A DNA stretch of 64,000 nt. Origin: Desertivirga arenae. GTDB lineage: Bacteria > Bacteroidota > Bacteroidia > Sphingobacteriales > Sphingobacteriaceae. Under the pieces are notes generated by a model, which was given only the letters and a program-made list of their open reading frames with translations, was not told the origin of the DNA and did no database searches. Where the stretch lies: the NCBI RefSeq assembly GCF_017355785.1, contig NZ_JAFEWE010000018.1:1-64000 (forward strand), read 5' to 3'. A program made the translations under genes and the position numbers. Each line of letters starts with the position of its first letter. Positions within the stretch are counted from its first letter, which is position 1. Below are positions 27,060 through 36,313 of this stretch, piece by piece.

Positions 27060-28856
27060 CTAACCTATTTCCTGCAGATCAACCATGTTCTTAAAGTCAG
27101 GAACACTTTCTACAAGCCCCTCGAATGAATCCATTCGAAGAATCTTTCCGCTTCTCAGATAAACAATGTTATCAGCGTTCTTAACGGTAGATAAACGGTG
27201 TGCGATAACGAGGATGGTAAAACTACCCTTCAACTGCTCTAGATTTTCCTGTATCTCACTCTCAGTACTTGAATCAAGAGCAGAGGTAGCCTCGTCGAGA
27301 ATCAGGATATCAATATCCTTGAACAATTCCCGTGCAATAGAAATTCGTTGTTTCTGACCACCGCTTAAATTAATTCCATTATTACCCAGTTCCCCTTCTT
27401 CCTTTTCAGGAAGGGATGAAATGAAGCCTGCTATTGCAGCCTTTTGACAAGCCTCATTGAATCGCCTCAAATTTTCAGGGTTCTTCTCAGACCAAAGCGT
27501 CACATTATTATATATGGTATCATTAAATATTACCGGGTCTTGAGTAATGTAGCCAATCCTGTTCTGATAACTTCCAATATTAAGGCTGTCCCTTGACACG
27601 CCGTCAACAAGCATCTGTCCTGATGATGGAGGGAACAAGCCGCTTAACAGGTTTATTAGCGTCGTTTTACCACTGCCGCTCTCACCCACAAAGGCAAGTG
27701 TCTCATTCTTATTAATCCGCAAATTTATGCCTGATAGGATCTGGTGCTTGTCATAGCTAAAGCTCACATCCTCCAGAACTATTTCAGACTCGAACTTCTT
27801 AAGCTCCACAGCAGCATTCTTTTCCTGGTGGTTCTGCAGTTCTTCCGTAAAAGAAGTCATATTGCTTAAAGAGCCAGACAATCCGAGGAAAGTATTCCAG
27901 GAGGTTTGAAGGATCATTAATGCGTTAAGCGCCCGATAAAAGAACAGTAAGCTAATCAGAATAACTGAGAGCGGAGAACCAATTAAAGTGGTTTGAAGAA
28001 AAATAACCGCCGAGACTACAAAAATGATCAAAGGTTCGCGGGTAGATGCCATGATCGCATTAGAAACACCGATCTTCAGGTTGTTGTGTTCGATGTTGTC
28101 TACCTGATGCTCCAGTTTTCTGCTGTAATACTTCAGACGGCCTGTGGCCTTTAAATATTTGAAGTTAGCAACCGCCTGTATTATTAAACCCTGGAAAATA
28201 TTAGACTCGCGGGTAACCTTTTTGGAAGAACCCTTTGTGTTTTTATAGATCGTACGGTAGATAAGGTTTGTCGACATACCTCCCAGGCTCACCATAATGG
28301 CGAACTTCCAATCAACAAAAAAAGCGAAGGTCATATAAACTACCACCATCACCCCACTTTGAAAAGAATTGAAGTACGTTTGATAAGCACGGGAAACTCG
28401 GTCTACCTCCCCTGTAAGTGTATTTTGAATCCTTCCTACGTCGGAAGTAATGAAATACTTATAATCAAGCCCGGTTAGATTATTGATATTCCTGATCCTG
28501 ATCCGCTTAATAAAGCTTTGTAAAAGAGTAGCTGAATAAACAGCCTGCGTATACTGAACCAAACCTTTGGCAGCGAAGAACAGAACGATGATCAGAAGCA
28601 CCTTAAGCAGGGTTAACTCGATACCGAAACGGTTCAGCCATTCTACGATAAAGCCAATATTTCCGCCCTCATCTCCCCTCTTCATCTTACCGTCAACCAT
28701 TTGCAGCAATGGCAAGAACATGGCAAGTCCAAACCCATCTAAAACCCCTACACTTATATTTAACATCAGGGAAACGAATATTTTCCCTCTCAAATGCCGG
28801 TAGAAGTAAGTGAAGTTCGAGAAGTTCTTCCTTAATAGAGTCTTTATTGCTTCCAA
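27060..28856 (-). CDS. ABC transporter, fused permease and ATPase (MsbA/PglK-like flippase candidate)
   Basis: A 598-residue half-transporter. About six TM segments lie in residues 25-330, followed by a nucleotide-binding domain with Walker A GESGSGKTT near 388, signature LSGGQKQR near 500, Walker B DILILDEATSALD near 515 and the switch IVIAHRLS. No Wzx-type 12-TM flippase was found in the locus, so this protein is the best candidate for moving lipid-linked repeat units. In Campylobacter the ABC protein PglK does this for a bacillosamine-containing glycan. The assignment is contextual; lipid or peptide export is possible. The only sensible start is TTG at 28856. Confidence 0.88.
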   Translation of the reverse strand: MEAIKTLLRKNFSNFTYFYRHLRGKIFVSLMLNISVGVLDGFGLAMFLPLLQMVDGKMKRGDEGGNIGFIVEWLNRFGIELTLLKVLLIIVLFFAAKGLVQYTQAVYSATLLQSFIKRIRIRNINNLTGLDYKYFITSDVGRIQNTLTGEVDRVSRAYQTYFNSFQSGVMVVVYMTFAFFVDWKFAIMVSLGGMSTNLIYRTIYKNTKGSSKKVTRESNIFQGLIIQAVANFKYLKATGRLKYYSRKLEHQVDNIEHNNLKIGVSNAIMASTREPLIIFVVSAVIFLQTTLIGSPLSVILISLLFFYRALNALMILQTSWNTFLGLSGSLSNMTSFTEELQNHQEKNAAVELKKFESEIVLEDVSFSYDKHQILSGINLRINKNETLAFVGESGSGKTTLINLLSGLFPPSSGQMLVDGVSRDSLNIGSYQNRIGYITQDPVIFNDTIYNNVTLWSEKNPENLRRFNEACQKAAIAGFISSLPEKEEGELGNNGINLSGGQKQRISIARELFKDIDILILDEATSALDSSTESEIQENLEQLKGSFTILVIAHRLSTVKNADNIVYLRSGKILRMDSFEGLVESVPDFKNMVDLQEIG

Positions 28857-28888
28857 GATAATTTTAAAAGATAAATGTAAGTTTCAGA

Positions 28889-29965
28889 TTATCGTATAGA
28901 GCTATCTTTAATGAGGTTACGGTAGTTATTCCAGTACCACTCAGTTGCTAATTCCAAACCTTCAACGGCGTTATATACGGGGTGATAATCAAAAAGTTGC
29001 TTTCCTTTTTCAATAGAAGCTTGTGAATGAGGAATATCGCCCGATCTCTGTGGCCCAAATTGCACCTGCACATCAGCTACCTTCTTATCAAACCGGGCGA
29101 GATTCGTTTTAAGGATATTGAAAAGATCTGTTAAACTTATATTTCCACCACAGGCAACATTAAAAACTTCAGATAGAGCACCTTCTTCCGGAACAGCTTC
29201 ACCAACAGCTTTATAGTAAGATTGCTGCCTTTCAAGAATTAATTCTGTAGCAGTGGTTGCAGCAAGTTGATTTGCAAGCAGCACATTATCAATATAGGTA
29301 AAGTCTCTGCTGAAAGAGCCATCTCCATTTATCAGCGGGCTCTCCTGCTTAAGCAGTTGAATAACAAATTTAGGGATTACAGCAGCATAGGCACCAAAAG
29401 GATCCTGGTTACGGCCAAAAACATTGAAATACCGTAAACCAACGGTTTCAATTCCGTAGATCTTTGAAAAGTTTGCCGCAAAAAGCTCATCAACGTATTT
29501 GGTGATCGCGTAAGGGCTTAAAGATCTGCCAATTTTATGTTCTATTTTGGGGAGATCAGGATGATCCCCATACGTAGAGGAACTTGCGGCATATACAAAC
29601 CTCTTTACACCTGCCTCAACAGAAGCATGAAGCATCTTGACAAAGCCTCCTATATTGACATCTGTACTGGTCATAGGATCCTTTATACTTCTCGGCACTG
29701 ATCCTAAAGCAGCCTGATGAAGCACATACTCACAGCCATTAGCCGCTTCCTGACAATCTTCATAGTTCCTTATATCACCTTCAATCAGCCTGAACGAGCT
29801 GTTACCCAGGAAGGCTTCGATGTTACTGCGGTGACCGTTAGAAAAATTATCAAGGCAAACCACCTCATTTCCCTGCTTCAACAGCACCTCGCACAGGTTT
29901 GACCCTATAAATCCCGCACCACCGGTAACTAATACTTTAGAGTTTTTTATTATTGATATATTCAC
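28889..29965 (-). CDS. UDP-N-acetylglucosamine 4-epimerase, WbpP/TviC-like SDR
   Basis: About 358 residues, an extended SDR. It has the NAD-binding GGAGFIGSNL near residue 15, AASSSTYGDHP and the catalytic Tyr-Lys in SPYAITKYVDE. LGSVPRSIKDPM, typical of WbpP-type UDP-HexNAc 4-epimerases, is also present. Partnered with the dehydrogenase at 31591-32925 it could make UDP-GalNAcA from UDP-GlcNAc, as in the Vi antigen and P. aeruginosa O6 pathways. The open frame starts at TTG 30022; the GTG at 29965 brings the protein to the family's usual start. A gap to 30391 separates it from the divergent GT4 gene. Confidence 0.88.
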   Translation of the reverse strand: MNISIIKNSKVLVTGGAGFIGSNLCEVLLKQGNEVVCLDNFSNGHRSNIEAFLGNSSFRLIEGDIRNYEDCQEAANGCEYVLHQAALGSVPRSIKDPMTSTDVNIGGFVKMLHASVEAGVKRFVYAASSSTYGDHPDLPKIEHKIGRSLSPYAITKYVDELFAANFSKIYGIETVGLRYFNVFGRNQDPFGAYAAVIPKFVIQLLKQESPLINGDGSFSRDFTYIDNVLLANQLAATTATELILERQQSYYKAVGEAVPEEGALSEVFNVACGGNISLTDLFNILKTNLARFDKKVADVQVQFGPQRSGDIPHSQASIEKGKQLFDYHPVYNAVEGLELATEWYWNNYRNLIKDSSIR

Positions 29966-30390
29966 GTCTATTCTACAATTTAAGCAGGTGGATTCAGATA
30001 TCCCCCTATTGAAATCAAACAAGAAAACGTAATCTGACCCTCAATTATCATGCTTCGAAAAATACTTTAAAACTGAATTTCATTCCCGTTAAATCCATCC
30101 CTGTTACGCTGGATAAATTTTCCAGTTACAGTTTTTTGCAATGAATATTGATCACGATCCGCGTCAAACCCAGAACTAATATGTAAACATTGAATCAATC
30201 AAAGCTCAAATGAATATGAGGAGAAGATCATGATGAGCTTCTCTTAATAGCAATTTATTCTGTCTATATTCCCCTTATAAAGCAAAAATACATCCTTTTC
30301 CTGAAAGTAATATTTGTTTTCTTAATTGCAGGAGGCACAGGAATTACTTCAATCACTCCCCGAAATGCAAACTTGTCATTTTTGTCTCCG
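29966..30390. other. Divergent intergenic region
   Basis: About 425 bp between the minus-strand epimerase and the plus-strand GT4 gene. It should contain promoters for both directions. I see no convincing TAnnTTTG box with correct spacing, no hairpin and no small gene. The antisense frame at 30264-30614 overlaps the GT4 gene and is judged a shadow. Confidence 0.5.
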
Positions 30391-31497
30391 ATGTTGACTA
30401 CTTTTGATGAAACAAGCTCCATCAATTTGAAACAGAAACTAGTATTCCTGGTAGTTTCTCTCCAGGCTTCCAACGGAACGGAGAGAGCCACGATCAACCT
30501 CGCTAATTCCTTAATTTCTGATGAAACTGCTATCTCTATTATTTCTGTTAGGCCACAAAAAAGAAAACCCTTGTTTACTGTAGATGCAGGGATCAAACTG
30601 CGATCTTTAGACATTGATATTAAAAAGCCTTCAGAGATCTTTCAATATTATAGTCAGTTGAAAAACTTATTGCAGGATATCCGGCCCGACTACATCATCT
30701 CCTGCAACTTCTACATTTCCTTTACCTTAGTGCCCTTATCTAAAAAATACCGCATCATAGCATGGGAACACGTCCTCTCCACATTCGCTGGCAGGCCCTT
30801 CCAATTCATCCGGAAATATCTGTACAGATCCTTATCCGGGGTTGTCTGTCAGACAGATTACGATGTACAACAGTATAAGAAAGATCAGATAGAGGCAACT
30901 TGTATTCCGAATGTGGTTGCTATGCGTAGCGGTTACCAAAAGCAAGATACAGCATTCAAACAGATCATTTGTGTAACGCGATTTAGCAGGGAAAAAGGAA
31001 TTGACCTTTTGATGGAAATAATAGAGGAGACAAGCCCCTTACTGCAAGGAGAAAAAGTAAGGTTCCTCATCATTGGTGAAGGAGATCAAAAAGAGGAGTT
31101 CCTGACAAAAATGAGCCGGCATATTGCCGATGGTTTCGTTGTTGTAAAAGGTAAAACAGATGTCATTGAACAGGAATATGCAAACAGCGATGTTTTAATT
31201 CTGACCTCCCGGTCCGAATCGTTTGGATTAGTTATCGTAGAAGGTTTCAGTTACAGCTTGCCAGCGGTTGCATTTGCAATAGAGGGGGGGCCACAAAGGC
31301 TAATAACTGATAAACAGAATGGCTACCTTATCCCTCCCTTTGATACCAAGGAATTTGCAAAAAAACTCTTTGAACTGATCTTAAATAATTCACTTCGTTT
31401 ACAGATGGCCGGCAAAACAACTGCAGTGGCAAAAGAATTTGATGCTGCTCAGATATCTGCTACCTGGTTACGCTATCTGAAGTCCTTAAACAATTAA
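30391..31497 (+). CDS. Glycosyltransferase family 4, opposite strand to the locus
   Basis: About 368 residues. N-terminal VVSLQASNGTERATINLAN and IIAWEHVLSTFAGRP, then ICVTRFSREKGIDLLM and the GT4 signature ILTSRSESFGLVIVEGFSYSLP, followed by AFAIEGGPQRLI. It is a complete GT-B enzyme. The frame also opens from a TTG at 30373, but the ATG at 30391 is preferred. It is alone on the plus strand between minus-strand genes, so it has its own promoter and may have been inserted or inverted. A run of seven G at 31284-31290 lies in its coding sequence. A hairpin follows at 31526-31556. Confidence 0.9.
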   Translation: MLTTFDETSSINLKQKLVFLVVSLQASNGTERATINLANSLISDETAISIISVRPQKRKPLFTVDAGIKLRSLDIDIKKPSEIFQYYSQLKNLLQDIRPDYIISCNFYISFTLVPLSKKYRIIAWEHVLSTFAGRPFQFIRKYLYRSLSGVVCQTDYDVQQYKKDQIEATCIPNVVAMRSGYQKQDTAFKQIICVTRFSREKGIDLLMEIIEETSPLLQGEKVRFLIIGEGDQKEEFLTKMSRHIADGFVVVKGKTDVIEQEYANSDVLILTSRSESFGLVIVEGFSYSLPAVAFAIEGGPQRLITDKQNGYLIPPFDTKEFAKKLFELILNNSLRLQMAGKTTAVAKEFDAAQISATWLRYLKSLNN

Positions 31498-31525
31498 CCT
31501 ACTAACCTTCAGTGCCTAATTGAAA

Positions 31526-31556
31526 AGATCAGTACGCAATTACCGCATACTGATCT
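31526..31556. terminator. Hairpin between convergent genes, possible bidirectional terminator
   Basis: Perfect 9-bp arms AGATCAGTA/TACTGATCT with a 13-base loop, placed between the GT4 stop (31497) and the dehydrogenase stop (31591). Its position in a convergent gap fits transcription termination for both strands. There is no long T-tract on either side, so it is weaker than the 45350 palindrome. Confidence 0.5.
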
Positions 31557-31590
31557 AGAACACAAATATCTTTAGATATCGGAGATTTGC

Positions 31591-32925
31591 TTATAATCTA
31601 GCGTCAACCAAATCTTTATTCAAAATACCCTTCACATCATAAACTACACAGTTATCGCTTTTCCTGATATCAAGGCCAGCAAACTGCTTATGCGATACCG
31701 CAAGTACAACACCTGCATAGTCAGCAAGGTTAGGAACCTTATCGGAAGGTAAGATAGTTAAACCATATTCGTGCTTAACTTCCTCTTCATTTGCCCAGGG
31801 ATCGTAAATATCAACAGCAACGTCAAATGCATGAAGCTCGTCAACAATAGAAATAACTTTTGTATTACGGATATCAGGACAGTTTTCCTTAAAGGTAAAA
31901 CCCAGTACAAGGACTTTAGCATCGATCACCCTGATATTTTTGCGCATCATGCATTTGATAAGCTCCATCGCTACATGGCGTCCCATACTATCGTTAAGCC
32001 TTCTTCCGGCTAAGATTATTTCAGGGTGATAGCCCACTTCCTGAGCCTTCTGCGCCAGATAGTAAGGATCCACACCAATACAATGTCCTCCTACCAGCCC
32101 TGGTTTAAAAGGAAGGAAGTTCCACTTTGTTCCGGCAGCTTCCAACACTTCATGAGTATCAATACCAAGAAGATTAAAAATCTTAGATAGTTCATTTACA
32201 AAGGCAATATTGATATCACGCTGTGAGTTTTCAATTACCTTCGCTGCTTCGGCAACCTTTATGCTTGAGGCCTTAAAGGTACCTGCTGTAATTACAGAGC
32301 GGTACATGGCATCGATATAATCGGCTATTTCCGGACTACTTCCTGAAGTAACTTTAAGGATCTTTGTAACCGTATGCTCCTTATCTCCCGGGTTTATCCG
32401 CTCTGGCGAGTAGCCTGCAAAGAAATCTACGTTAAATTTCAGTCCTGAAACCTTCTCCAACACCGGAACACATTCGTCTTCAGTAACACCAGGATAAACT
32501 GTACTCTCATAGATCACCACATCACCTCTTTTCAACACAGCTCCTACAGTTTCACTAGCTTTTAACATCGGCGTCAAGACCGGACGATTATGCTTGTCTG
32601 TTGGAGTAGGAACAGTTACAATAAAGATGTTGCAGGACTCGATATCCTTAGTATTAAAGGTAGGCACAAAACCGAGGTCAGAATTAGAGCTTCCATCCAG
32701 GGAAGTCAATACAGATCTCAGATCCCCATCACTTACCTCGAGTGTTGCATCATGCCCTGAAAGTAATTGTTCAACCCTTTCCTTATTAATATCAAAACCT
32801 ACCACTTTATATTTAGCTGCAAGTGCCACAGCCAAAGGCAAGCCAACATACCCCAGACCAATAACTGCAATTTTTGACTGCTCCAGAGGTTTAAGATCCA
32901 AATTTTTTATAGAAGTACTCATCAT
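31591..32925 (-). CDS. UDP-N-acetylhexosamine 6-dehydrogenase (WbpO/TviB-like)
   Basis: About 444 residues of the UDP-glucose/UDP-HexNAc dehydrogenase family. It has the NAD-binding [18 protein letters not shown] near 19-36, [41 protein letters not shown] and the catalytic cysteine in [13 protein letters not shown] near 281, followed by [17 protein letters not shown]. The [11 protein letters not shown]-type segment is characteristic of TviB/WbpO, which oxidises UDP-GlcNAc to UDP-GlcNAcA; UDP-ManNAc dehydrogenase is an alternative given wecB. The frame opens at GTG 32937, but tandem ATGs at 32925 and 32922 are more likely starts. Confidence 0.92.
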   Translation of the reverse strand: MMSTSIKNLDLKPLEQSKIAVIGLGYVGLPLAVALAAKYKVVGFDINKERVEQLLSGHDATLEVSDGDLRSVLTSLDGSSNSDLGFVPTFNTKDIESCNIFIVTVPTPTDKHNRPVLTPMLKASETVGAVLKRGDVVIYESTVYPGVTEDECVPVLEKVSGLKFNVDFFAGYSPERINPGDKEHTVTKILKVTSGSSPEIADYIDAMYRSVITAGTFKASSIKVAEAAKVIENSQRDINIAFVNELSKIFNLLGIDTHEVLEAAGTKWNFLPFKPGLVGGHCIGVDPYYLAQKAQEVGYHPEIILAGRRLNDSMGRHVAMELIKCMMRKNIRVIDAKVLVLGFTFKENCPDIRNTKVISIVDELHAFDVAVDIYDPWANEEEVKHEYGLTILPSDKVPNLADYAGVVLAVSHKQFAGLDIRKSDNCVVYDVKGILNKDLVDARL

Positions 32926-32947
32926 AATATTATACACAACAATCCAA

Positions 32948-35362
32948 TCAATTTACAAATGGGACCTTTTCTTTAAGCCTGCGCATCAAGGAAGGCTTGC
33001 TTTCTTCATCCCCATAAATATATCCATAGCCATATCCATAATCTGCAGACAACTTCAGATCGTTGTATATCGCATAAGTTTTCTTAATTAAGCCCTTCTC
33101 CACCAGATCGTTAATATTGTCTACCGCATCCCAGTCTGAGAACTGATGGCGGAAAATGAAGAATGTTAAGTCAGATTCACCAAAAATATCTATCGTTTCA
33201 GACACGAGGCCGGATGGAGGACAATCCAGAATAATAACGTCGTAATGCATCCTCAATTCCTGCATCATTGCTCCAAAATTTGCGCTTCCTATTAATTCTG
33301 CCGGATTTGGAGGAACGGGACCAGAAAGAAGGATATCGAGATTTTCACGGCCTGAAGCTTTAATAAGACTCCCTAAATCACATTTCTTACTTAAGTAATT
33401 ACTTACTCCCTTATCGTTATGCAGGTTAAAATCATTAGCGATCTTTGGTCTACGCAAGTCTAGTCCTACTAATAAAGTTTTCTTGCCACCCAGTGCATAA
33501 ATAGCGGCAGTATTAATAGAGCAGAAGGTTTTCCCCTCGCCTGAAACACTACTGGTAAAGGCAATAACCAAACTGGAATCGCCGGAATGCAGGAAAGGCA
33601 CACTTGCGCGTATGTTTCTAAAGTTCTCGCTTACGAAGGATTTTGGCTGTTCGAACACTATGTTATTAACATTCTGCCTGCTTCTGCCAATACTTCCAAC
33701 CAAGGGCACCTTAAGTCTTTGTTCGAGCAGCTTTGAGTCGTATATCTTATTATCGAACATATTCCGTACAAATATGAACAGCAAAGGCAGGATAAATGCC
33801 AAAGATATGGCTACACAATAGTTCCTTATCGGCTTTGGAGTGATCATACCACCCATAGGCCGCGCCAGGTCAAGAACCTCGCTGGAGGGGATGTTACTAG
33901 CCCTGCTAATCTCAGCCTCATCCCTTTTTTGCAGCAGGTAGGTGTAGATGTTCTCACTAATGGAAAACTGTCTTTTAATACTTAGTAAGTTGCGTTCAAC
34001 CTTGGGCATTTTATTCAAATCACCACTCATAGTTCCAATGCGCTTTTCAACATCGGCGTAAGAAAGCTTTGCCGTTTCATAGGCACGCCTAATGCTTTCC
34101 TTAAGGGTATTAAGAACAGTAGTATATCTGAAATTAAGATCCTTTAGGGTCCGGTTATCATCCGACAAGAACTGATTCAATCTCAAGCGATCATTCTGGA
34201 TCGTGATCAACTCATTGATCAACTGATCAAGCACGGTCTCCTCTATACCTACTGAAGAAGGCACAGTTAATTGATTGATCTGCTCCTTTTGCAGGTAGCC
34301 TAATACATTCTGATAATACTTCAGTTTCAATCCAATCTTAGACTTTTCATCTTCAAGCGTGGCAAGTCTTGACAAAGCGAGATTACTTTGAGCGCCAACA
34401 TCGAAACTCTGGTTATCAGAGCGGTACCTCTGCAACTGGTCTTCGAAGTACATCAAAGAATCCTGGATACTTTTAAGCTGTATATTGATGAACTCGGCCG
34501 TATTCGTTGCGGTTCTGTTCTTATTGATCAACTCACGATCCTGATAGGCTTCAATGATCTTATTCAAGTATTTTTTACCCTTTTCAACCATAGAGCTCTC
34601 CAGACTAAGAGAAAGTATAGTTGATTCCTTCTTCTGAGGCTCTACTCTCAAGGCCCTGCTATAAGACACCGCCAGACTATAATTGGATCTTAGTTTAAAG
34701 GAAAAATCTTTCAGCTTCGCGTCGGGAGTTTCAGACCTAACCATTCTGAACCTGTAATTCTTACCCTCAATCCAGGTATTTAACCTAAACTTACCTTTTA
34801 GCTCTTTAGGTACTAAAGCGCCACTCTTCTGATCTGGTGAGGCCGGATTATAGAGAGCAAATGCAGACTTTTTAAAGGAGATCTTAAACTCGGAGGGATT
34901 AATAAAACTTACGAATAACTCTCCTTCAATTAATTGCGGATGATTCCAGTCAACTTCCAGCTTATATGGTAAAGAATTATAGATCTCTACTTTCCGCCAC
35001 AGGCCTTCCCTGTAATATTCCACGTTAAAATCAAGCTGCTTCAAGGTGTTATAGGCCAGGGTAAAAGATCTCATTATAGAAATCTCGTTCTCCATATTAT
35101 CCGACGTCGTTTTTAAGCCAATGCTTTCAAATAATTCCTTCGACGCGGCATTTTTATCCTGCTTTATAACAATGGTAGCCTGCACCTGATAGGCAGGGGT
35201 AGTAGTCTGATTGATATAATAGGCTACACCAAGAAAAGCCAGCACTAACAGGAGAACAACAGGCCAGATGGCCAAAAAATCAAAAAACAGCTTCTTTATA
35301 TCTGAATTATCATCCACTCCCTTACTGGTAGAAGTGTAGGAGGACTGGGATTTCATTATCAT
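32948..35362 (-). CDS. Wzc-like polysaccharide co-polymerase with tyrosine kinase domain
   Basis: An 804-residue inner-membrane protein. A Wzz domain has TM1 at about 32-52 and TM2 at about 512-532, with coiled-coil periplasmic helices between them. The cytoplasmic BY-kinase domain has Walker [13 protein letters not shown] near 606, Walker A' [15 protein letters not shown] and Walker [11 protein letters not shown]. The C-terminus has a tyrosine cluster in [10 protein letters not shown], the usual autophosphorylation target. It sets chain length and couples polymerisation to export with the Wza-like protein. Its ATG overlaps the stop of that gene by 4 bp. No separate Wzb phosphatase was seen in the window. 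Confidence 0.95.
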   Translation of the reverse strand: MIMKSQSSYTSTSKGVDDNSDIKKLFFDFLAIWPVVLLLVLAFLGVAYYINQTTTPAYQVQATIVIKQDKNAASKELFESIGLKTTSDNMENEISIMRSFTLAYNTLKQLDFNVEYYREGLWRKVEIYNSLPYKLEVDWNHPQLIEGELFVSFINPSEFKISFKKSAFALYNPASPDQKSGALVPKELKGKFRLNTWIEGKNYRFRMVRSETPDAKLKDFSFKLRSNYSLAVSYSRALRVEPQKKESTILSLSLESSMVEKGKKYLNKIIEAYQDRELINKNRTATNTAEFINIQLKSIQDSLMYFEDQLQRYRSDNQSFDVGAQSNLALSRLATLEDEKSKIGLKLKYYQNVLGYLQKEQINQLTVPSSVGIEETVLDQLINELITIQNDRLRLNQFLSDDNRTLKDLNFRYTTVLNTLKESIRRAYETAKLSYADVEKRIGTMSGDLNKMPKVERNLLSIKRQFSISENIYTYLLQKRDEAEISRASNIPSSEVLDLARPMGGMITPKPIRNYCVAISLAFILPLLFIFVRNMFDNKIYDSKLLEQRLKVPLVGSIGRSRQNVNNIVFEQPKSFVSENFRNIRASVPFLHSGDSSLVIAFTSSVSGEGKTFCSINTAAIYALGGKKTLLVGLDLRRPKIANDFNLHNDKGVSNYLSKKCDLGSLIKASGRENLDILLSGPVPPNPAELIGSANFGAMMQELRMHYDVIILDCPPSGLVSETIDIFGESDLTFFIFRHQFSDWDAVDNINDLVEKGLIKKTYAIYNDLKLSADYGYGYGYIYGDEESKPSLMRRLKEKVPFVN

Positions 35363-36195
35363 TTCGTTAAACTTAATACTAAAACAACCGCCGAAATAGC
35401 TGAAACAAGAACCTGGAATGTTTGAGCAGCAGTTACACCAGTACCAAACTGCCTCACTTTAAGAGGTTCTACATACAATTGATCATTAGGCTGTATAAAG
35501 TAATACGGAGAATTAATAATAGACCTGTCATTCAGATCAAGGATATGAATACGGGTTCCATCTGGATATTGCCGTAATAGTTTTACCTTACTTCTTTTAG
35601 CCTGAACCGTAAGGTCTCCCGACTGTGCAATCGCTTCAAAAATGGTCATTCGATCCTGAAGTACCACATACTTTCCTGGCTTGTTGAACTCGCCCAGTGT
35701 GCTGAACCTTATCCCACCTAACTTCACCCTTACGTATAGGTCTTCTACCGAAACTTTCTTGAAATATCCGGCAAGTTTCTGACTGATCACTGTTTCTGCC
35801 TGTCCGGTAGTTAATCCCATCACTTTCACTTTACCAATAAAAGGAAGCTTTATTTCTCCGTTCTGATCAACGGTATACCCGGTCATATAATAAACATCGC
35901 CATTGTTCTGGTTCATTCCCTGAGTAGAACCTTGTTTGCTTTCCGGGTCTTCCAACCCAAAAATCGCATTCATCTCCGGAATAGAGGTTTTTATCTTAAC
36001 GTCAACAATATCATTATATTGAAGGTGGTAAACAGGAACGGAGTACTGAATTAAAGAATCTGTAACTAAAGCTTTATTCTTGTCTTTATTTTGCATGTAG
36101 ATCACCTTTTTGTTCGAAATACAAGAAGTTCCGAACATGGTGATAAGTAGAAGAACTAACCAAAGCCTGTTTTCCAGAGAACGCCAGTTTTGCAT
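35359..36195 (-). CDS. Wza-like polysaccharide export lipoprotein
   Basis: A 278-residue outer-membrane lipoprotein. Hydrophobic LWLVLLLITMFGTSC gives a lipid-attachment cysteine at residue 25. A Poly_export domain follows (VYHLQYNDIVDVKI, then YTVDQNGEIKLPFIGKVKVM, then LTTGQAETVISQKL), then a SLBB-type beta-grasp part (TLGEFNKPGKYVVLQD). A hydrophobic tail near 255-275 (TFQVLVSAISAVVLVLSL) is typical of Bacteroidota members, which lack the long Wza C-terminal helix barrel. It exports the finished polymer together with the Wzc-like protein. A 118-bp gap separates it from the dehydratase gene. Confidence 0.93.
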   Translation of the reverse strand: MQNWRSLENRLWLVLLLITMFGTSCISNKKVIYMQNKDKNKALVTDSLIQYSVPVYHLQYNDIVDVKIKTSIPEMNAIFGLEDPESKQGSTQGMNQNNGDVYYMTGYTVDQNGEIKLPFIGKVKVMGLTTGQAETVISQKLAGYFKKVSVEDLYVRVKLGGIRFSTLGEFNKPGKYVVLQDRMTIFEAIAQSGDLTVQAKRSKVKLLRQYPDGTRIHILDLNDRSIINSPYYFIQPNDQLYVEPLKVRQFGTGVTAAQTFQVLVSAISAVVLVLSLTK

Positions 36196-36313
36196 AATAG
36201 ATATTAATTCGTTATCAAATGTAGATGAATTGTTCCAACTCCTAGAGAATCAGAACTATTCATAGGATACGAATGTGTACGTCAATGTTTTTTAAAGGTT
36301 ATCAATTTTATAA

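Noticed and set aside
30264-30614. Minus-strand frame of 116 codons over the GT4 start
   Set aside because: Antisense to a clear glycosyltransferase with full GT4 motifs.
31284-31290. Seven-G run as a second phase-variation tract
   Set aside because: Seven bases is too short to claim on sequence alone; mentioned only as a minor point.
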